Shown here: piece after piece, positions 1-9,509 of the stretch
Layout of the letters: every line of letters begins with the position of its first letter
Position numbering within the stretch: the stretch's first letter is position 1
NCBI GenBank assembly: GCA_947626805.1
Contig: CANQTR010000005.1
Span: 1-50,473 of the forward strand
Direction: 5' to 3'
DNA length: 50,473 nucleotides
Source of the DNA: an uncultured Clostridia bacterium
GTDB lineage: Bacteria > Bacillota > Clostridia > Oscillospirales > CAG-382
Notes under the pieces: model-generated
The model's database searches: none
What the model was told of the DNA's origin: nothing
Seen by the model: only the letters and a program-made list of their open reading frames with translations
Translations under genes and position numbers: made by a program

Positions 1-209
1 CGCAACGCGTGCTCCCGCATCGCCGCCGCACAGCCGGCAATCTCCTCGACCGTTTCGGCTTTGGTGCTTTTCGTGGAGAGGGCGGCGAGGAACGCCGCGT
101 TTTGCGTCGGCGTGGTCTCGCCGTTCATGATTTCGTTCATCACCCGGTAGGCTTCCTCGTAAGTCAGGTCCTGCCGGTCGACGATTTTGACAATGGCTTC
201 CCGAATCAT
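1..209 (-). CDS. trpD: Anthranilate phosphoribosyltransferase, N-terminal part (runs off window)
   Basis: Only the first 69 codons are present; the gene continues beyond base 1. The visible protein begins [20 protein letters not shown] and has the family's N-terminal helical domain, including an [18 protein letters not shown] stretch matching the usual 'MNEIMSGEATPAQIAAFL' pattern. TrpD transfers phosphoribosyl from PRPP to anthranilate, the second committed step of tryptophan synthesis. The ATG at 209 follows a GGAAAGGCAG ribosome binding site. It is the fourth gene after trpE, trpG and a small membrane-protein gene, with a 66-base gap from the latter. The identification rests on the N-terminal domain and the operon context; the PRPP-binding core is outside the window. 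Confidence 0.88.
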   Translation of the reverse strand, partial: MIREAIVKIVDRQDLTYEEAYRVMNEIMNGETTPTQNAAFLAALSTKSTKAETVEEIAGCAAAMREHAL

Positions 210-275
210 TTTTGTATACTGCCTTTCCGCGAAAGACGCCGTTCTTTTCGGCGCGACTTTCGCCTTTTTTGGTTT

Positions 276-764
276 CTATGCTTGCGCGCAGGACGGTTCG
301 ACGACGATTTTGGTGGATTTCAGTCTTTTCAGCGTCCTTCGGGCAATTTGCGTGCGGGGATTCTCCACAATCCAAATATTCGCCGCCTCCCAAACGGCAA
401 AGGAACCGACGATGGAAATCAGTTCCACCGGGACCGAACCGAGCACGCCGTCGAGCAGAATGCCCGCCGCAACGAATACGACGCCGACACAAAACAGCCA
501 AAACTGTTTGATGCGGTTGAGCCGTTTCTGATTGGCGTTGTGAAGTTCCTGCTCCCGAATCAACGCCTGAAACGCCCCGCACACGCGGTCGAAATCCACC
601 GGTCCGTCGCATTTGATTTTCAGGACGATGTCGTCGCCGACTTCCTTCCTGCCGTACTGCCCGGCAAGGTAGTCCGACACATCGCTGTTGAGCGTCAGAC
701 AGCGCTCGTCGAAAGGGTTGTACAGTTCCATTTCGTCCCGTATCCGCAAACGAATCTCGTACAT
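276..764 (-). CDS. Unknown two-helix membrane protein inside the trp operon (orf162)
   Basis: A 162-residue protein lying between trpG (17-base gap) and trpD (66-base gap). The ATG at 764 is preceded by AAAGGCGG. Residues 1-85 are soluble and charged, starting MYEIRLRIRDEMELYNPFDE. Two hydrophobic stretches follow at about 88-108 and 111-131, then a basic tail (about 137-155) that is probably cytoplasmic. I recall similar stand-alone uncharacterised proteins with an 'IWIVENP' motif in clostridia, but I know no function. It has no resemblance to a tryptophan enzyme or to a known tryptophan transporter. Being co-transcribed from the Trp T-box suggests, but does not show, a link with tryptophan supply; chance insertion into the operon is equally possible. 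Confidence 0.8.
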   Translation of the reverse strand: MYEIRLRIRDEMELYNPFDERCLTLNSDVSDYLAGQYGRKEVGDDIVLKIKCDGPVDFDRVCGAFQALIREQELHNANQKRLNRIKQFWLFCVGVVFVAAGILLDGVLGSVPVELISIVGSFAVWEAANIWIVENPRTQIARRTLKRLKSTKIVVEPSCAQA

Positions 765-781
765 GCCCGCAACCGCCTTTC

Positions 782-1357
782 CTAAAGATTTTTCAGGGAG
801 AGAAAGTTCTTGAGCATTTGCGCGCCGCACGGCGTCAGAATGGATTCCGGGTGGAACTGCACGCCGAAAATGGGGTATTCGCGGTGCTGTACCGCCATGA
901 CTTCCCCGTCGTCGGTGTACGCGGTGACGCGCAGGCAGTCCGGCAGGGTCGACGGGTCGGCGGCGAGCGAATGGTAACGCCCGACCGGCGCCCGTTCCGG
1001 GCAGTCCGCGAAAAGCGGGCAGTCGCGGTCGAACCGCACGACAGACTGCTTGCCGTGCATGAGTTTCTTCGCGTAGGTGACCGTCGCGCCGTAGGCGGCG
1101 CAAATCGCCTGATGTCCGAGGCAGACGCCGAGAGTCGGAACCTCCCGCGAGAGCGTTCGGGCGACCTCCACCGTCACCCCGGCGTCCTCCGGGCGGCCGG
1201 GTCCCGGCGAAAGCAGCAGGAAATCCGGGCGCATTTCGCGTATTTCCGCGACGGAACACGCGTCGTTCCGCAAGACGCGGATATCCGGGCAAATCTCGCC
1301 GACCATCTGGTAGAGGTTATAGGAAAAACTGTCGTAGTTGTCAATCAGCAGGACCAT
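782..1357 (-). CDS. trpG: Anthranilate synthase glutamine amidotransferase subunit
   Basis: A 191-residue class I glutamine amidotransferase that hydrolyses glutamine and passes ammonia to TrpE for anthranilate synthesis. The LLLSPGPGRPEDAG loop (about 47-60), the nucleophile elbow GVCLGHQ with Cys79, and the FHPES motif with His169 and Glu171 complete the catalytic triad. Length is normal for the family. It starts three bases after the trpE stop, so the two subunits are probably translated in tandem. PabA (folate pathway) has the same fold. The T-box upstream with a UGG specifier favours tryptophan synthesis, although such subunits can serve both enzymes. Confidence 0.93.
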   Translation of the reverse strand: MVLLIDNYDSFSYNLYQMVGEICPDIRVLRNDACSVAEIREMRPDFLLLSPGPGRPEDAGVTVEVARTLSREVPTLGVCLGHQAICAAYGATVTYAKKLMHGKQSVVRFDRDCPLFADCPERAPVGRYHSLAADPSTLPDCLRVTAYTDDGEVMAVQHREYPIFGVQFHPESILTPCGAQMLKNFLSLKNL

Positions 1358-1360
1358 GGC

Positions 1361-2827
1361 TCAATCCTCCAATTCGCTCGCCTGTCTGACGGCGGCGACG
1401 ACCGCGGCGGCCTTGTTGAGGCATTCCTCGAATTCCTTTTCCGGCACGGAATCCGCCACGATGCCCGCGCCGCTCCGGACAAAAACGGTCCCGTTCTTCT
1501 TATAGGCGATACGAATGGCGATACAGGTGTCGAGGTTGCCGGTAAAGTCGATGTACCCGATTGCCCCGCCGTAGATGCCGCGCTTGCTGTTTTCCAGTTC
1601 GCCGATGAGTTGGCAAGCCCGTAATTTCGGCGCGCCCGAAAGCGTTCCCGCCGGAAGGACCGCGCTGACCGCGTCGAGCGCGTCGAACGGTTCGCGAAGT
1701 TCCCCGCGCACGGTCGAACCGATGTGCATGACGTGCGAGTAGCGCTGAATCGTGTGGTACCGCTCGACGGCGACCGTTCCGAACCGGCTGACCCGTCCGA
1801 GGTCGTTCCGTCCGAGGTCGACGAGCATATCGTGTTCGGCGAGTTCCTTTTCGTCCGCGAGCAGTTCCCGTTCGAGCGCCTCGTCCTCCTCCGGGGTCTT
1901 TCCGCGCTTGCGCGTCCCGGCGAGCGGGAACGTGTGCAGGACGCCGTTCTCCAGTTTGACGAGCGTTTCGGGCGACGCGCCGGCGACTTCGACGTCCGTC
2001 CCGGACAGGTAGAACATATACGGCGACGGGTTGAGTGTCCGCAAGATACGGTAGGTGTTGAGCAGACTGCCCTCAAACGGGGCGGAAAGCCGGTTGGAAA
2101 GCACGATTTGGAAGATGTCCCCCTCGTAGATGTGCCTTTTCGCCCGCTCGACCATGCCGCAATAGGTTTCCTTTTCAAACAGCGGGGTGAACGGTCCGGT
2201 CGCGTGTCCGCCCGGCTCCTTTTTGCGTTCGCCGTGCAGCAACAGGTCCGCGAGGGCTTGCAGGTCGTCCTCCGCCTTGCGGTAAGCGGTTTCCGGGTCG
2301 TCGAGCGGGATATTGACGATGAGGACGATTTTCTGCCGGACGTTGTCGAACGCGATGACCTTGTCGAACAGCATCAGGTCCGCGTCGCGGAACCGTTCGG
2401 TGTCAACGGTCTCCCGCCGGACGGTCGGTTCGCTGTAACCGAGGTAATCGTAAGCGAAGTACCCGACGAGCCCGCCCGTGAAGGACGGCAATCCCTCCAG
2501 CCGCGGGCTTTTATAGTCCGCGAGGACCGAACGAATGATCGACGACGGGTCGTCCGTGCGAATCTCCCGCTCCCCGACCGTCATGACGCCGTCCCGACAG
2601 GTGATTGCCAATTTCGGGTCGAAACCGAGGAACGTGTAGCGCCCCCATGTCTCCTTTTCCGCGACGGATTCCAGCAGATAGCAGTGCGTCGACACGTTCT
2701 TGAGGATTTGCAGCGCCTCGATTGGCGTGCAAACGTCCGAAAGCATCTCGCAACTGACCGGAAAAACGCGGTACGCCCCCGTTTCCGCATACGCTTTGAC
2801 CTGTGCAAGTTCGGGTCTGATGTTCAT
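1361..2827 (-). CDS. trpE: Anthranilate synthase component I
   Basis: A 488-residue chorismate-utilising enzyme that makes anthranilate from chorismate with ammonia from TrpG. The N-terminal domain carries LLES at 51-54, the motif of the tryptophan feedback site. The C-terminal chorismate-binding domain has GDIFQIVLSNRL, the conserved NPSPYMFYL, ASPETLVKL, PLAGTRKRG, VDLGRNDLGRV and PAGTLSGAPK motifs. The ATG at 2827 was chosen because it follows GGAGAGGGAG at the right distance and lies just after the T-box terminator; in-frame codons further upstream fall inside the riboswitch. The LLES motif and the T-box distinguish it from PabB. Confidence 0.95.
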   Translation of the reverse strand: MNIRPELAQVKAYAETGAYRVFPVSCEMLSDVCTPIEALQILKNVSTHCYLLESVAEKETWGRYTFLGFDPKLAITCRDGVMTVGEREIRTDDPSSIIRSVLADYKSPRLEGLPSFTGGLVGYFAYDYLGYSEPTVRRETVDTERFRDADLMLFDKVIAFDNVRQKIVLIVNIPLDDPETAYRKAEDDLQALADLLLHGERKKEPGGHATGPFTPLFEKETYCGMVERAKRHIYEGDIFQIVLSNRLSAPFEGSLLNTYRILRTLNPSPYMFYLSGTDVEVAGASPETLVKLENGVLHTFPLAGTRKRGKTPEEDEALERELLADEKELAEHDMLVDLGRNDLGRVSRFGTVAVERYHTIQRYSHVMHIGSTVRGELREPFDALDAVSAVLPAGTLSGAPKLRACQLIGELENSKRGIYGGAIGYIDFTGNLDTCIAIRIAYKKNGTVFVRSGAGIVADSVPEKEFEECLNKAAAVVAAVRQASELED

Positions 2828-2854
2828 ATACGCGCTCCCTCTCCTTTGTAAAAA

Positions 2855-3143
2855 AACGAAAAACGCCCCTGACAGAATTTTCCCTTCTGCCAAGGACGAA
2901 TCGAAATCCGCGGTACCACCTTGTTTCGCCCCGCGCAACGACGCGGAAACGCACCTCAACGGGATACTTCCATATCCCCGACAACTGACGTATGCCGACA
3001 CGTCACAGAATACTCGGGAAGGAACCCTTCCTTTTGACTGCACCCTCCGCGGTCCATTTGACGACCTGTTTCCGACCCGACTCTCAGCAACGCGGGCTCT
3101 CTGTACGGGCATATCCGCCTTTACTTCCGCCTCAACGGTTTAA
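2855..3143 (-). promoter_or_regulatory. T-box riboswitch, tryptophan specifier, controlling trpE
   Basis: Fills most of the 344-base gap between lysA and trpE. Minus-strand hallmarks are: AGTA near the 5' end, the AGAGAG and GCTGAGAG Stem I distal elements, a specifier triplet UGG at 3056-3054 in the context AAAUGGACC, and the antiterminator T-box sequence AAGGTGGTACCGCGG at 2922-2908. An 11-bp terminator hairpin (arms 2895-2885 and 2877-2867, two G-U pairs) follows, with a T-rich tract to about 2855. T-boxes bind uncharged tRNA; the UGG specifier reads tRNA-Trp, so the operon should be expressed when tryptophanyl-tRNA is scarce. Fold and specifier were assigned by eye. Confidence 0.93.
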
Positions 3144-3146
3144 GAT

Positions 3147-3175
3147 ACTATAACACACTTTTTCCGGTTTGTCAA
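3147..3175 (-). promoter_or_regulatory. Promoter of the trp operon
   Basis: Minus strand: TTGACA at 3175-3170, 17-base spacer, TATAGT at 3152-3147, a near-consensus sigma-A promoter. Transcription would begin just upstream of the T-box. The -35 hexamer overlaps the TGA stop codon of lysA (3174-3172), so no terminator separates lysA from trp and read-through from pyrG-lysA into the T-box is possible. Confidence 0.85.
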
Positions 3176-4446
3176 GTCTTTTTTTCGACCGATTTTTGCC
3201 ACGGCGAAAAATCCAGCGTGGCGAAGTAGTCCTCCGGCGTTTCGGCACGGCGAATCTGCCGCACCGTCCCGTCCTCCCGCAACAGCAGTTCCGCGGAACG
3301 AAGTTTGCCGTTGTAGTTGTACCCCATCGAAAAGCCGTGCGCGCCCGCGTCGTGGATAAACAGGTAATCCCCGATGGCAATCTCCGGCAACGGACGGTCG
3401 ACGGCGAACTTGTCGTTGTTTTCGCAAAGCCCGCCGGTGACGTCATAGACGTGGTCACAGGGGGCGTCCTCCTTGCCGAGGACCGTGATATGGTGGTAAG
3501 CGCCGTACATCGCGGGGCGCATCAGGTTTGCGGCGCAAGCGTCCAAACCGATGTATTCCTTCCAGATATGTTTCTGGTGCAGCACTTTCGCGACCAGACC
3601 GCCGTAGGGCGCGAGCATGAACCGACCGAGTTCCGTATAAATCGCCACGTCGCCCATGCCTGCCGGCACGAGGATTCGCTCGTATTCCTGCCGGACCCCC
3701 TCGCCGATGGCGTAGATGTCGTTGCCCGCCTGCTCCGGGCGGTACGGCACGCCTACCCCGCCGGACAGGTTGATGAACGCGATATGCACCCCGGTCTCGC
3801 GCTTGAGCCAGACGGCAAGTTCAAACAGAATGGACGCGAGTTTCGGGTAATACCCGTTGTCCGTCGTATTGCTCGCGAGGAACGCGTGGATACCGAAATG
3901 CCGGACCCCTTTTTCCTTCATATAGAGGAACGCCTCCCGCATTTGCGGGCGGGTCATGCCGTACTTCGCGTCCTTCGGGGAATCCATGATACGGTTGCCC
4001 ATCGTGAAATCCCCGCCGGGATTGTAGCGGCAGGACATCGTTTCCCGGAACGGGGCGATTCTTTCATAGAACTGCAGGTGCGTCAGGTCGTCGAAATTGA
4101 CGATTGCGCCGAGCGACGAGGCGAGCCGGAAATCCTCCTCCGGCGTGACGTTCGAGGAAAACATGATTTCCTGCCCGGAAAAGCCGACGACGTCCGAAAG
4201 CATCAGCTCCGTCAGCGACGAGCAATCCACCCCGGCGCCTTCCTCCCGCAAAATCTGCAGCAGGTACGGATTCGGGGTCGCTTTGACGGCGAAATACTCC
4301 CGAAACCCCGGATTCCACGAAAACGCCTCCTTCAGGCGGCGGGCGTTTTGCCGAATGCCTTTCTCGTCATAGATGTGAAACGGCGTGGGGAACCGACGAA
4401 CGATTTGTTCCACCTGTTCCTTCGTGACAAAGGGGCGCTTGGACAT
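3172..4446 (-). CDS. lysA: Diaminopimelate decarboxylase
   Basis: A 424-residue PLP enzyme of the alanine-racemase-like fold III group. It decarboxylates meso-diaminopimelate to L-lysine, the last step of lysine synthesis. YFAVKATPNP contains the PLP lysine (K55); LSGGVGVPY gives the phosphate-binding glycine loop; TGGLCENNDKF matches the conserved Cys-Glu active-site segment contributed across the dimer. It begins nine bases after the pyrG stop, so the two genes are one transcript from the pyrG promoter. Its ribosome binding site (AAAGGCAG) lies further from the ATG than usual, so coupling to pyrG translation is likely. A related carboxynorspermidine decarboxylase is less likely given the motif set. 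Confidence 0.9.
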   Translation of the reverse strand: MSKRPFVTKEQVEQIVRRFPTPFHIYDEKGIRQNARRLKEAFSWNPGFREYFAVKATPNPYLLQILREEGAGVDCSSLTELMLSDVVGFSGQEIMFSSNVTPEEDFRLASSLGAIVNFDDLTHLQFYERIAPFRETMSCRYNPGGDFTMGNRIMDSPKDAKYGMTRPQMREAFLYMKEKGVRHFGIHAFLASNTTDNGYYPKLASILFELAVWLKRETGVHIAFINLSGGVGVPYRPEQAGNDIYAIGEGVRQEYERILVPAGMGDVAIYTELGRFMLAPYGGLVAKVLHQKHIWKEYIGLDACAANLMRPAMYGAYHHITVLGKEDAPCDHVYDVTGGLCENNDKFAVDRPLPEIAIGDYLFIHDAGAHGFSMGYNYNGKLRSAELLLREDGTVRQIRRAETPEDYFATLDFSPWQKSVEKKT

Positions 4447-4455
4447 GGAATGGAA

Positions 4456-6075
<1,620 letters not shown>

Positions 6076-6105
6076 TCACTCCGACGAATCCCTGACACTT
6101 CTAAC

Positions 6106-6137
6106 AAAAAAAGTGCGTCATCTCTTGAACGGCGCAC
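6106..6137 (-). terminator. Candidate leader hairpin with U tract (possible pyrG attenuator)
   Basis: In the leader between the pyrG promoter and start codon, the minus strand reads GTGCG (6137-6133), a short loop region, CGCAC (6117-6113), then seven T residues (6112-6106). A few extra inner pairs are possible. This resembles an intrinsic terminator placed to attenuate pyrG. Firmicutes pyrG genes are known to be attenuated by a leader terminator linked to reiterative initiation at G residues. I do not see the usual GGG start here, so the mechanism, if any, may differ. Confidence 0.4.
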
Positions 6138-6173
6138 ACCGCACAGCCCTCAATGACACCTTCATCAATGTTC

Positions 6174-6202
6174 ATTATAGTACAGTTTTTCGATTCTGTC
6201 AA
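6174..6202 (-). promoter_or_regulatory. Promoter of pyrG-lysA
   Basis: Minus strand: consensus TTGACA at 6202-6197, 17-base spacer, consensus TATAAT at 6179-6174. Both hexamers are perfect, so this should be a strong sigma-A promoter unless attenuated downstream. Confidence 0.9.
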
Positions 6203-6255
6203 CACTTTTTTTCTTTTTTTGTTAAATTTACGGACAAAAAAGCCGACGCGTCCCG

Positions 6256-6280
6256 TATCGGGGCGGAAAATGACGAAAAT
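6256..6280 (+). repeat. Left copy of 25-bp direct repeat flanking the IS
   Basis: The 25 bases from TATCGGGG to CGAAAAT are identical to bases 7345-7369 and abut the left inverted repeat of the IS directly. This is what a target-site duplication looks like, but it is long for the IS481 family. Confidence 0.85.
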
Positions 6281-6308
6281 TGTAGGTTTGTCAATGATGT
6301 GTTACAAA
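6281..6308 (+). repeat. Left terminal inverted repeat of the IS
   Basis: Begins TGTAGGTTTGTCAATGATGT and pairs with the complement of 7317-7344. The inner half is nearly identical; the outer positions 4-11 differ most between the two ends. It overlaps the last codons and TGA (6293-6291) of the transposase. Confidence 0.85.
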
Positions 6309-7229
6309 GTCAGGAAAAGAAAAGAGGACAAATTTAGGAGAGAACCAGTTAAGCGGACGCATGGGAAAATTGTTGTATTGACGTTGGCGGACGGCTAACT
6401 GTTTTTTGAAATCGTCGAAGGAATAAAACTTGTGAGAAGCATAAAACTCCTCGTTGTCCTTGCGGTGAGAACGCTCCACTTTACCGTTATGTCGCGGCGT
6501 GAAGGGCTTGATCAGCTTGTGCCGAATACCAAACTTGGAAAGCGTGTTTTCAAAAAGCGTCTTTTTGGGGCATTTCTGGGGATTCAGCCTGTTTGTGAAC
6601 TCCGAGCCGTTGTCGGTCTGGACGCATTCAATGGCATAGGGGAACCTCTCGATAACGTGTTGTAGAAATACGGTAGAGGAATAGGTGCTGTGTTCTTCAA
6701 AGGCTTCCAGATAGCGAAAACGGCTGTACTCGTCAAGGAAGGTGTACTGGTAGAACTTGTGCTCTCTTGCCTCGCCGGCGAGGCAAGAGAGCGGGACGAA
6801 TTTGACGTCGATCTGGCATCGCTGACCGGGATACTGCATTTGCTCGTAGGGTTTGGGGATGTATTTGGGATTCGGAAGCTTCACCGCCATCTGTCCGCTA
6901 CGCGTCAGGACACGGTACAGGCCGGAGATAGAGCGGGTGTACCCTCGTCGCCGCAGTTTCACCCAAAACACCACGAGCCCGGTGTTGGGATTTCTTCGCC
7001 GCATATTTTGAATGAGCGCCAATTCCGCTTCGGTGTGCTGTTTGGGGTGGTGATGTGGTCGGTGGGATCTGTCCGAAAGGGACTGCAAAGTCCCGTCGTA
7101 GCGCTTCATCCAGCGGTAAACGTACTGTCGGTTTGTTCGGTACCGTTTCGCCGCCTCGGTGACGCCGTGCTTCTCGGCATACAAAATTAGGGCTTGACGA
7201 TACCGCATGGTTTGTGTTATCTTATTCAT
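6291..7229 (-). CDS. IS481-like DDE transposase
   Basis: A 312-residue transposase. Residues 1-50 form a helix-turn-helix DNA-binding region (VTEAAKRYRTNRQYVYRWMK), followed by a second HTH-like region and an rve-type integrase core. The catalytic triad is visible: Asp141 in CQIDVKF, Asp206 in QTDNGSEF and Glu252 in HNGKVERSHR. This arrangement is typical of IS481. The ATG at 7229 follows GGCAGGAA. The gene ends inside the left inverted repeat. Residues around 148-156 (SCLAGEARE) are encoded by a perfect 32-bp palindrome. The frame is unbroken, so the enzyme is probably active. Confidence 0.92.
   Translation of the reverse strand: MNKITQTMRYRQALILYAEKHGVTEAAKRYRTNRQYVYRWMKRYDGTLQSLSDRSHRPHHHPKQHTEAELALIQNMRRRNPNTGLVVFWVKLRRRGYTRSISGLYRVLTRSGQMAVKLPNPKYIPKPYEQMQYPGQRCQIDVKFVPLSCLAGEAREHKFYQYTFLDEYSRFRYLEAFEEHSTYSSTVFLQHVIERFPYAIECVQTDNGSEFTNRLNPQKCPKKTLFENTLSKFGIRHKLIKPFTPRHNGKVERSHRKDNEEFYASHKFYSFDDFKKQLAVRQRQYNNFPMRPLNWFSPKFVLFSFPDFVTHH
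6761..6792. repeat. Perfect 32-bp palindrome within the transposase gene
   Basis: From GCTCTCTTGCCTCGCC through its exact mirror GGCGAGGCAAGAGAGC, with no mismatch and no spacer. Both strands encode the peptide SCLAGEARE. In RNA it would form a hairpin of 14 bp with a four-base loop. It lies between the first catalytic Asp and the FYQYT segment. Confidence 0.95.
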
Positions 7230-7316
7230 GGCGAATAGGGTTCCTGCCTTTCGGGTGTAGTCTCGTCAACTTAACCTTACCACAGGTTTCTCCTATTCGC
7301 CACCCTTTTTTTGCTT

Positions 7317-7344
7317 TTTGTCACACATCATTGTAACACAGACA
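7317..7344 (-). repeat. Right terminal inverted repeat of the IS
   Basis: Read on the minus strand it begins TGTCTGTGTTACAATGATGT and matches the left end at 22 of 28 positions, including CAATGATGTGT and ACAAA. Confidence 0.85.
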
Positions 7345-7369
7345 TATCGGGGCGGAAAATGACGAAAAT
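7345..7369 (+). repeat. Right copy of 25-bp direct repeat flanking the IS
   Basis: Identical over 25 bases to 6256-6280 and directly adjacent to the right inverted repeat. The glnN -35 box starts five bases further on, so the original target was the upstream edge of the glnN promoter. Confidence 0.85.
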
Positions 7370-7373
7370 CCTC

Positions 7374-7402
7374 TTGACAAACCTTTTTTGCGGGATTACA
7401 AT
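7374..7402 (+). promoter_or_regulatory. Promoter of glnN
   Basis: TTGACA at 7374-7379, 17-base spacer, TACAAT at 7397-7402. Transcription would start near 7409, giving a leader of about 33 bases before the ATG at 7442. It excludes an earlier in-frame start at 7388. Confidence 0.85.
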
Positions 7403-7441
7403 ATCATGGTAAAGAAAAACCGAAAAAGAGGTATCGCGCAC

Positions 7442-9496
7442 ATGACAAACGTCCCGGAGATTTTCGGCAGTCAGGTTTTCAACGACTCGGTCATGAAAAA
7501 CAAACTGCCGAAGGAAATTTACAAATCCCTGAAAAAAACCATCGAAAAGGGGGAGGACCTTGACATCGGTCTTGCGAACGTCGTCGCGGCGGCGATGAAG
7601 GACTGGGCGCTCGAACAGGGCGCGACCCACTACACCCACTGGTTCCAGCCGCTGACCGGCGTGACCGCCGAAAAGCACGACAGTTTCATTTCCCCCACCG
7701 ACAACGGGACGGTCATCATGGAATTTTCCGGCAAGGAGCTCATCAAGGGCGAGCCGGACGCGTCCTCCTTCCCGTCGGGCGGATTGCGCGCGACGTTCGA
7801 AGCGCGGGGCTACACCGCGTGGGACCCGACTTCCCCCGCGTTCGTCAAGGACGGGACGCTCTATATCCCGACGGTGTTCTGCTCCTACGGCGGGCAAACG
7901 CTCGACACGAAGACCCCGCTCTTACGTTCCATGGAGGAACTCAACCGGGAAGCCTTGCGGATCCTTCGTCTGTTCGGCGACCGGACGACCAATTCGGTTT
8001 CCACGACGGTCGGTCCGGAGCAGGAGTATTTCCTGATTGACAAGGACCTGTATTTCAAGCGGAAGGACCTGCTGTTCACCGGGCGGACGCTGTTCGGCGC
8101 GCCCGCACCCAAGGGGCAGGAAATGGACGACCACTACTTCGGCACGATAAAGCCCCGTGTGGCGGCGTTCATGCGGGACCTCGACGAATCGCTCTGGAAA
8201 CTCGGCGTGCTCGCCAAAACCAAGCACAACGAAGTCGCGCCCGCCCAGCATGAACTTGCTCCGATTTTCTCGACGACCAACGTCGCCGTCGACGGCAACC
8301 ACCTGACGATGGAAATGATGCGCCGTATCGCCGACGAGCACGGCATGATTTGCCTGCTGCACGAAAAGCCGTTCGCGGGCGTCAACGGTTCGGGCAAGCA
8401 CAACAACTGGTCGCTTTCGACGGACACCGGGCGCAACCTGCTCGACCCCGGCAAGACGCCGGCGGAAAACGCGCAATTCCTGCTCTTCCTCGCGGCTGTC
8501 ATCGTCGCGGTCGACGAATACCAGGGGCTGTTGCGGGTATCCGTCGCCTCCGCCGGAAACGACCACCGCCTCGGCGCGAACGAGGCGCCCCCGGCAATCA
8601 TCTCGATTTTCCTCGGCGACGAACTGACCGCAATCCTGCAGGACGTCGAATCCGGCGCGAGCCACCGCGATACGCCGGTCTCCGCCATGGAACTCGGCGT
8701 GCACGTCCTGCCGTCCTTCCCGAAGGACAATACCGACCGCAACCGCACGTCCCCGTTCGCCTTCACCGGCAACAAGTTCGAATTCCGTATGCTCGGTTCC
8801 GCCCAGAACATCGCCCAGCCGAACACCGTGCTCAACACGGCGGTCGCGGACGTGCTCGCCGGATTCGCGAACCGTCTGGAAGGCGCGGAGAACGTGCTCG
8901 CGGAGGCGCGGGAACTGGTGCGGGAGGCGATGCGGGACCACAAGCGCATTATCTTCAACGGCAACGGATATTCCGAGGAATGGACACAGGAAGCCGCCCG
9001 CCGCGGACTGCTCAACCTGTCCTCCACGGTCGCCTGCCTGCCGCAAATGCTCGAACGCAAGAACATCGACCTGTTCGTCCGCCACGGGATATACACCGAA
9101 CGGGAAATCGAATCCCGCTACGAGATATCGCTCGAAAATTACGTCAAAACCATCAACGTCGAGGCGTTGACGGCGCTGGATATGCTCTCGCGGGACATTC
9201 TGCCCGCCGTCAGCGCCTATATCGACGACCTCGGCGACGCTACGAAGTACGAAAAAGCGGTCCGCGCGGAACTGATTGCGCTTTGCGACCGCATTTACGA
9301 GAACACGAAAGCGCTCGAATCCGTCGCGGCGGAGGGGCGCACGATTGCCGACCCGCTCGCGCAAGCGACCTTCTACCGCGACCGCGTCACGACGGCACTC
9401 CTGTCCGCCCGGCAGGCGGTCGACCTCGCGGAAACCAAAATGCCGACCGATTATTGGCCGATGCCGACCTATACCGACCTGCTCTTTCGCGTCTGA
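7442..9496 (+). CDS. glnN: Glutamine synthetase type III
   Basis: A 684-residue glutamine synthetase, which ligates ammonia to glutamate with ATP. The length (about 700 instead of 450) and [11 protein letters not shown] in the glutamate/ammonia-binding region are marks of the GSIII family found in Bacteroides, cyanobacteria and clostridia. The N-terminal [20 protein letters not shown] is also typical. The ATG at 7442 was chosen because it has AAGAGGT nine bases upstream; an in-frame start at 7388 lies before the predicted -10 box. The gene is monocistronic, between its own promoter and a strong terminator. It is the only nitrogen-assimilation gene visible, and no PII or regulatory gene is adjacent. 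Confidence 0.95.
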   Translation: MTNVPEIFGSQVFNDSVMKNKLPKEIYKSLKKTIEKGEDLDIGLANVVAAAMKDWALEQGATHYTHWFQPLTGVTAEKHDSFISPTDNGTVIMEFSGKELIKGEPDASSFPSGGLRATFEARGYTAWDPTSPAFVKDGTLYIPTVFCSYGGQTLDTKTPLLRSMEELNREALRILRLFGDRTTNSVSTTVGPEQEYFLIDKDLYFKRKDLLFTGRTLFGAPAPKGQEMDDHYFGTIKPRVAAFMRDLDESLWKLGVLAKTKHNEVAPAQHELAPIFSTTNVAVDGNHLTMEMMRRIADEHGMICLLHEKPFAGVNGSGKHNNWSLSTDTGRNLLDPGKTPAENAQFLLFLAAVIVAVDEYQGLLRVSVASAGNDHRLGANEAPPAIISIFLGDELTAILQDVESGASHRDTPVSAMELGVHVLPSFPKDNTDRNRTSPFAFTGNKFEFRMLGSAQNIAQPNTVLNTAVADVLAGFANRLEGAENVLAEARELVREAMRDHKRIIFNGNGYSEEWTQEAARRGLLNLSSTVACLPQMLERKNIDLFVRHGIYTEREIESRYEISLENYVKTINVEALTALDMLSRDILPAVSAYIDDLGDATKYEKAVRAELIALCDRIYENTKALESVAAEGRTIADPLAQATFYRDRVTTALLSARQAVDLAETKMPTDYWPMPTYTDLLFRV

Positions 9497-9509
9497 GCGG
9501 TAAAAAAGT

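Larger units (their letters stand above)
6281..7344 (-). mobile_element. IS481-like insertion sequence, intact, 1064 bp
   Basis: The element is bounded by TGT at 6281 and ACA at 7344. Its ends are imperfect inverted repeats of about 28 bp (6281-6308 and 7344-7317, 22 of 28 matching by hand alignment, with an unbroken 11-base core CAATGATGTGT). It encodes one transposase on the minus strand whose stop codon lies inside the left repeat, and it is flanked directly by a 25-bp duplication. It sits between the divergent pyrG and glnN promoters; its right-hand flank lies five bases from the glnN -35 box, and neither promoter is broken. All parts look intact, suggesting recent insertion. Confidence 0.9.

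Noticed and set aside
6266..6294. Outward-facing TTGACA in the left IS end that could form a hybrid promoter for pyrG
   Set aside because: A hexamer TTGACA is present at 6294-6289 on the minus strand, but no acceptable -10 lies 16-18 bases downstream, and pyrG has its own consensus promoter.
7374..7384. An 11-base sequence at the glnN -35 box that is the complement of part of the left IS end (6284-6294)
   Set aside because: Possibly linked to target choice, but a -35 box with a short flank can match by chance and the 25-bp duplication already defines the insertion.
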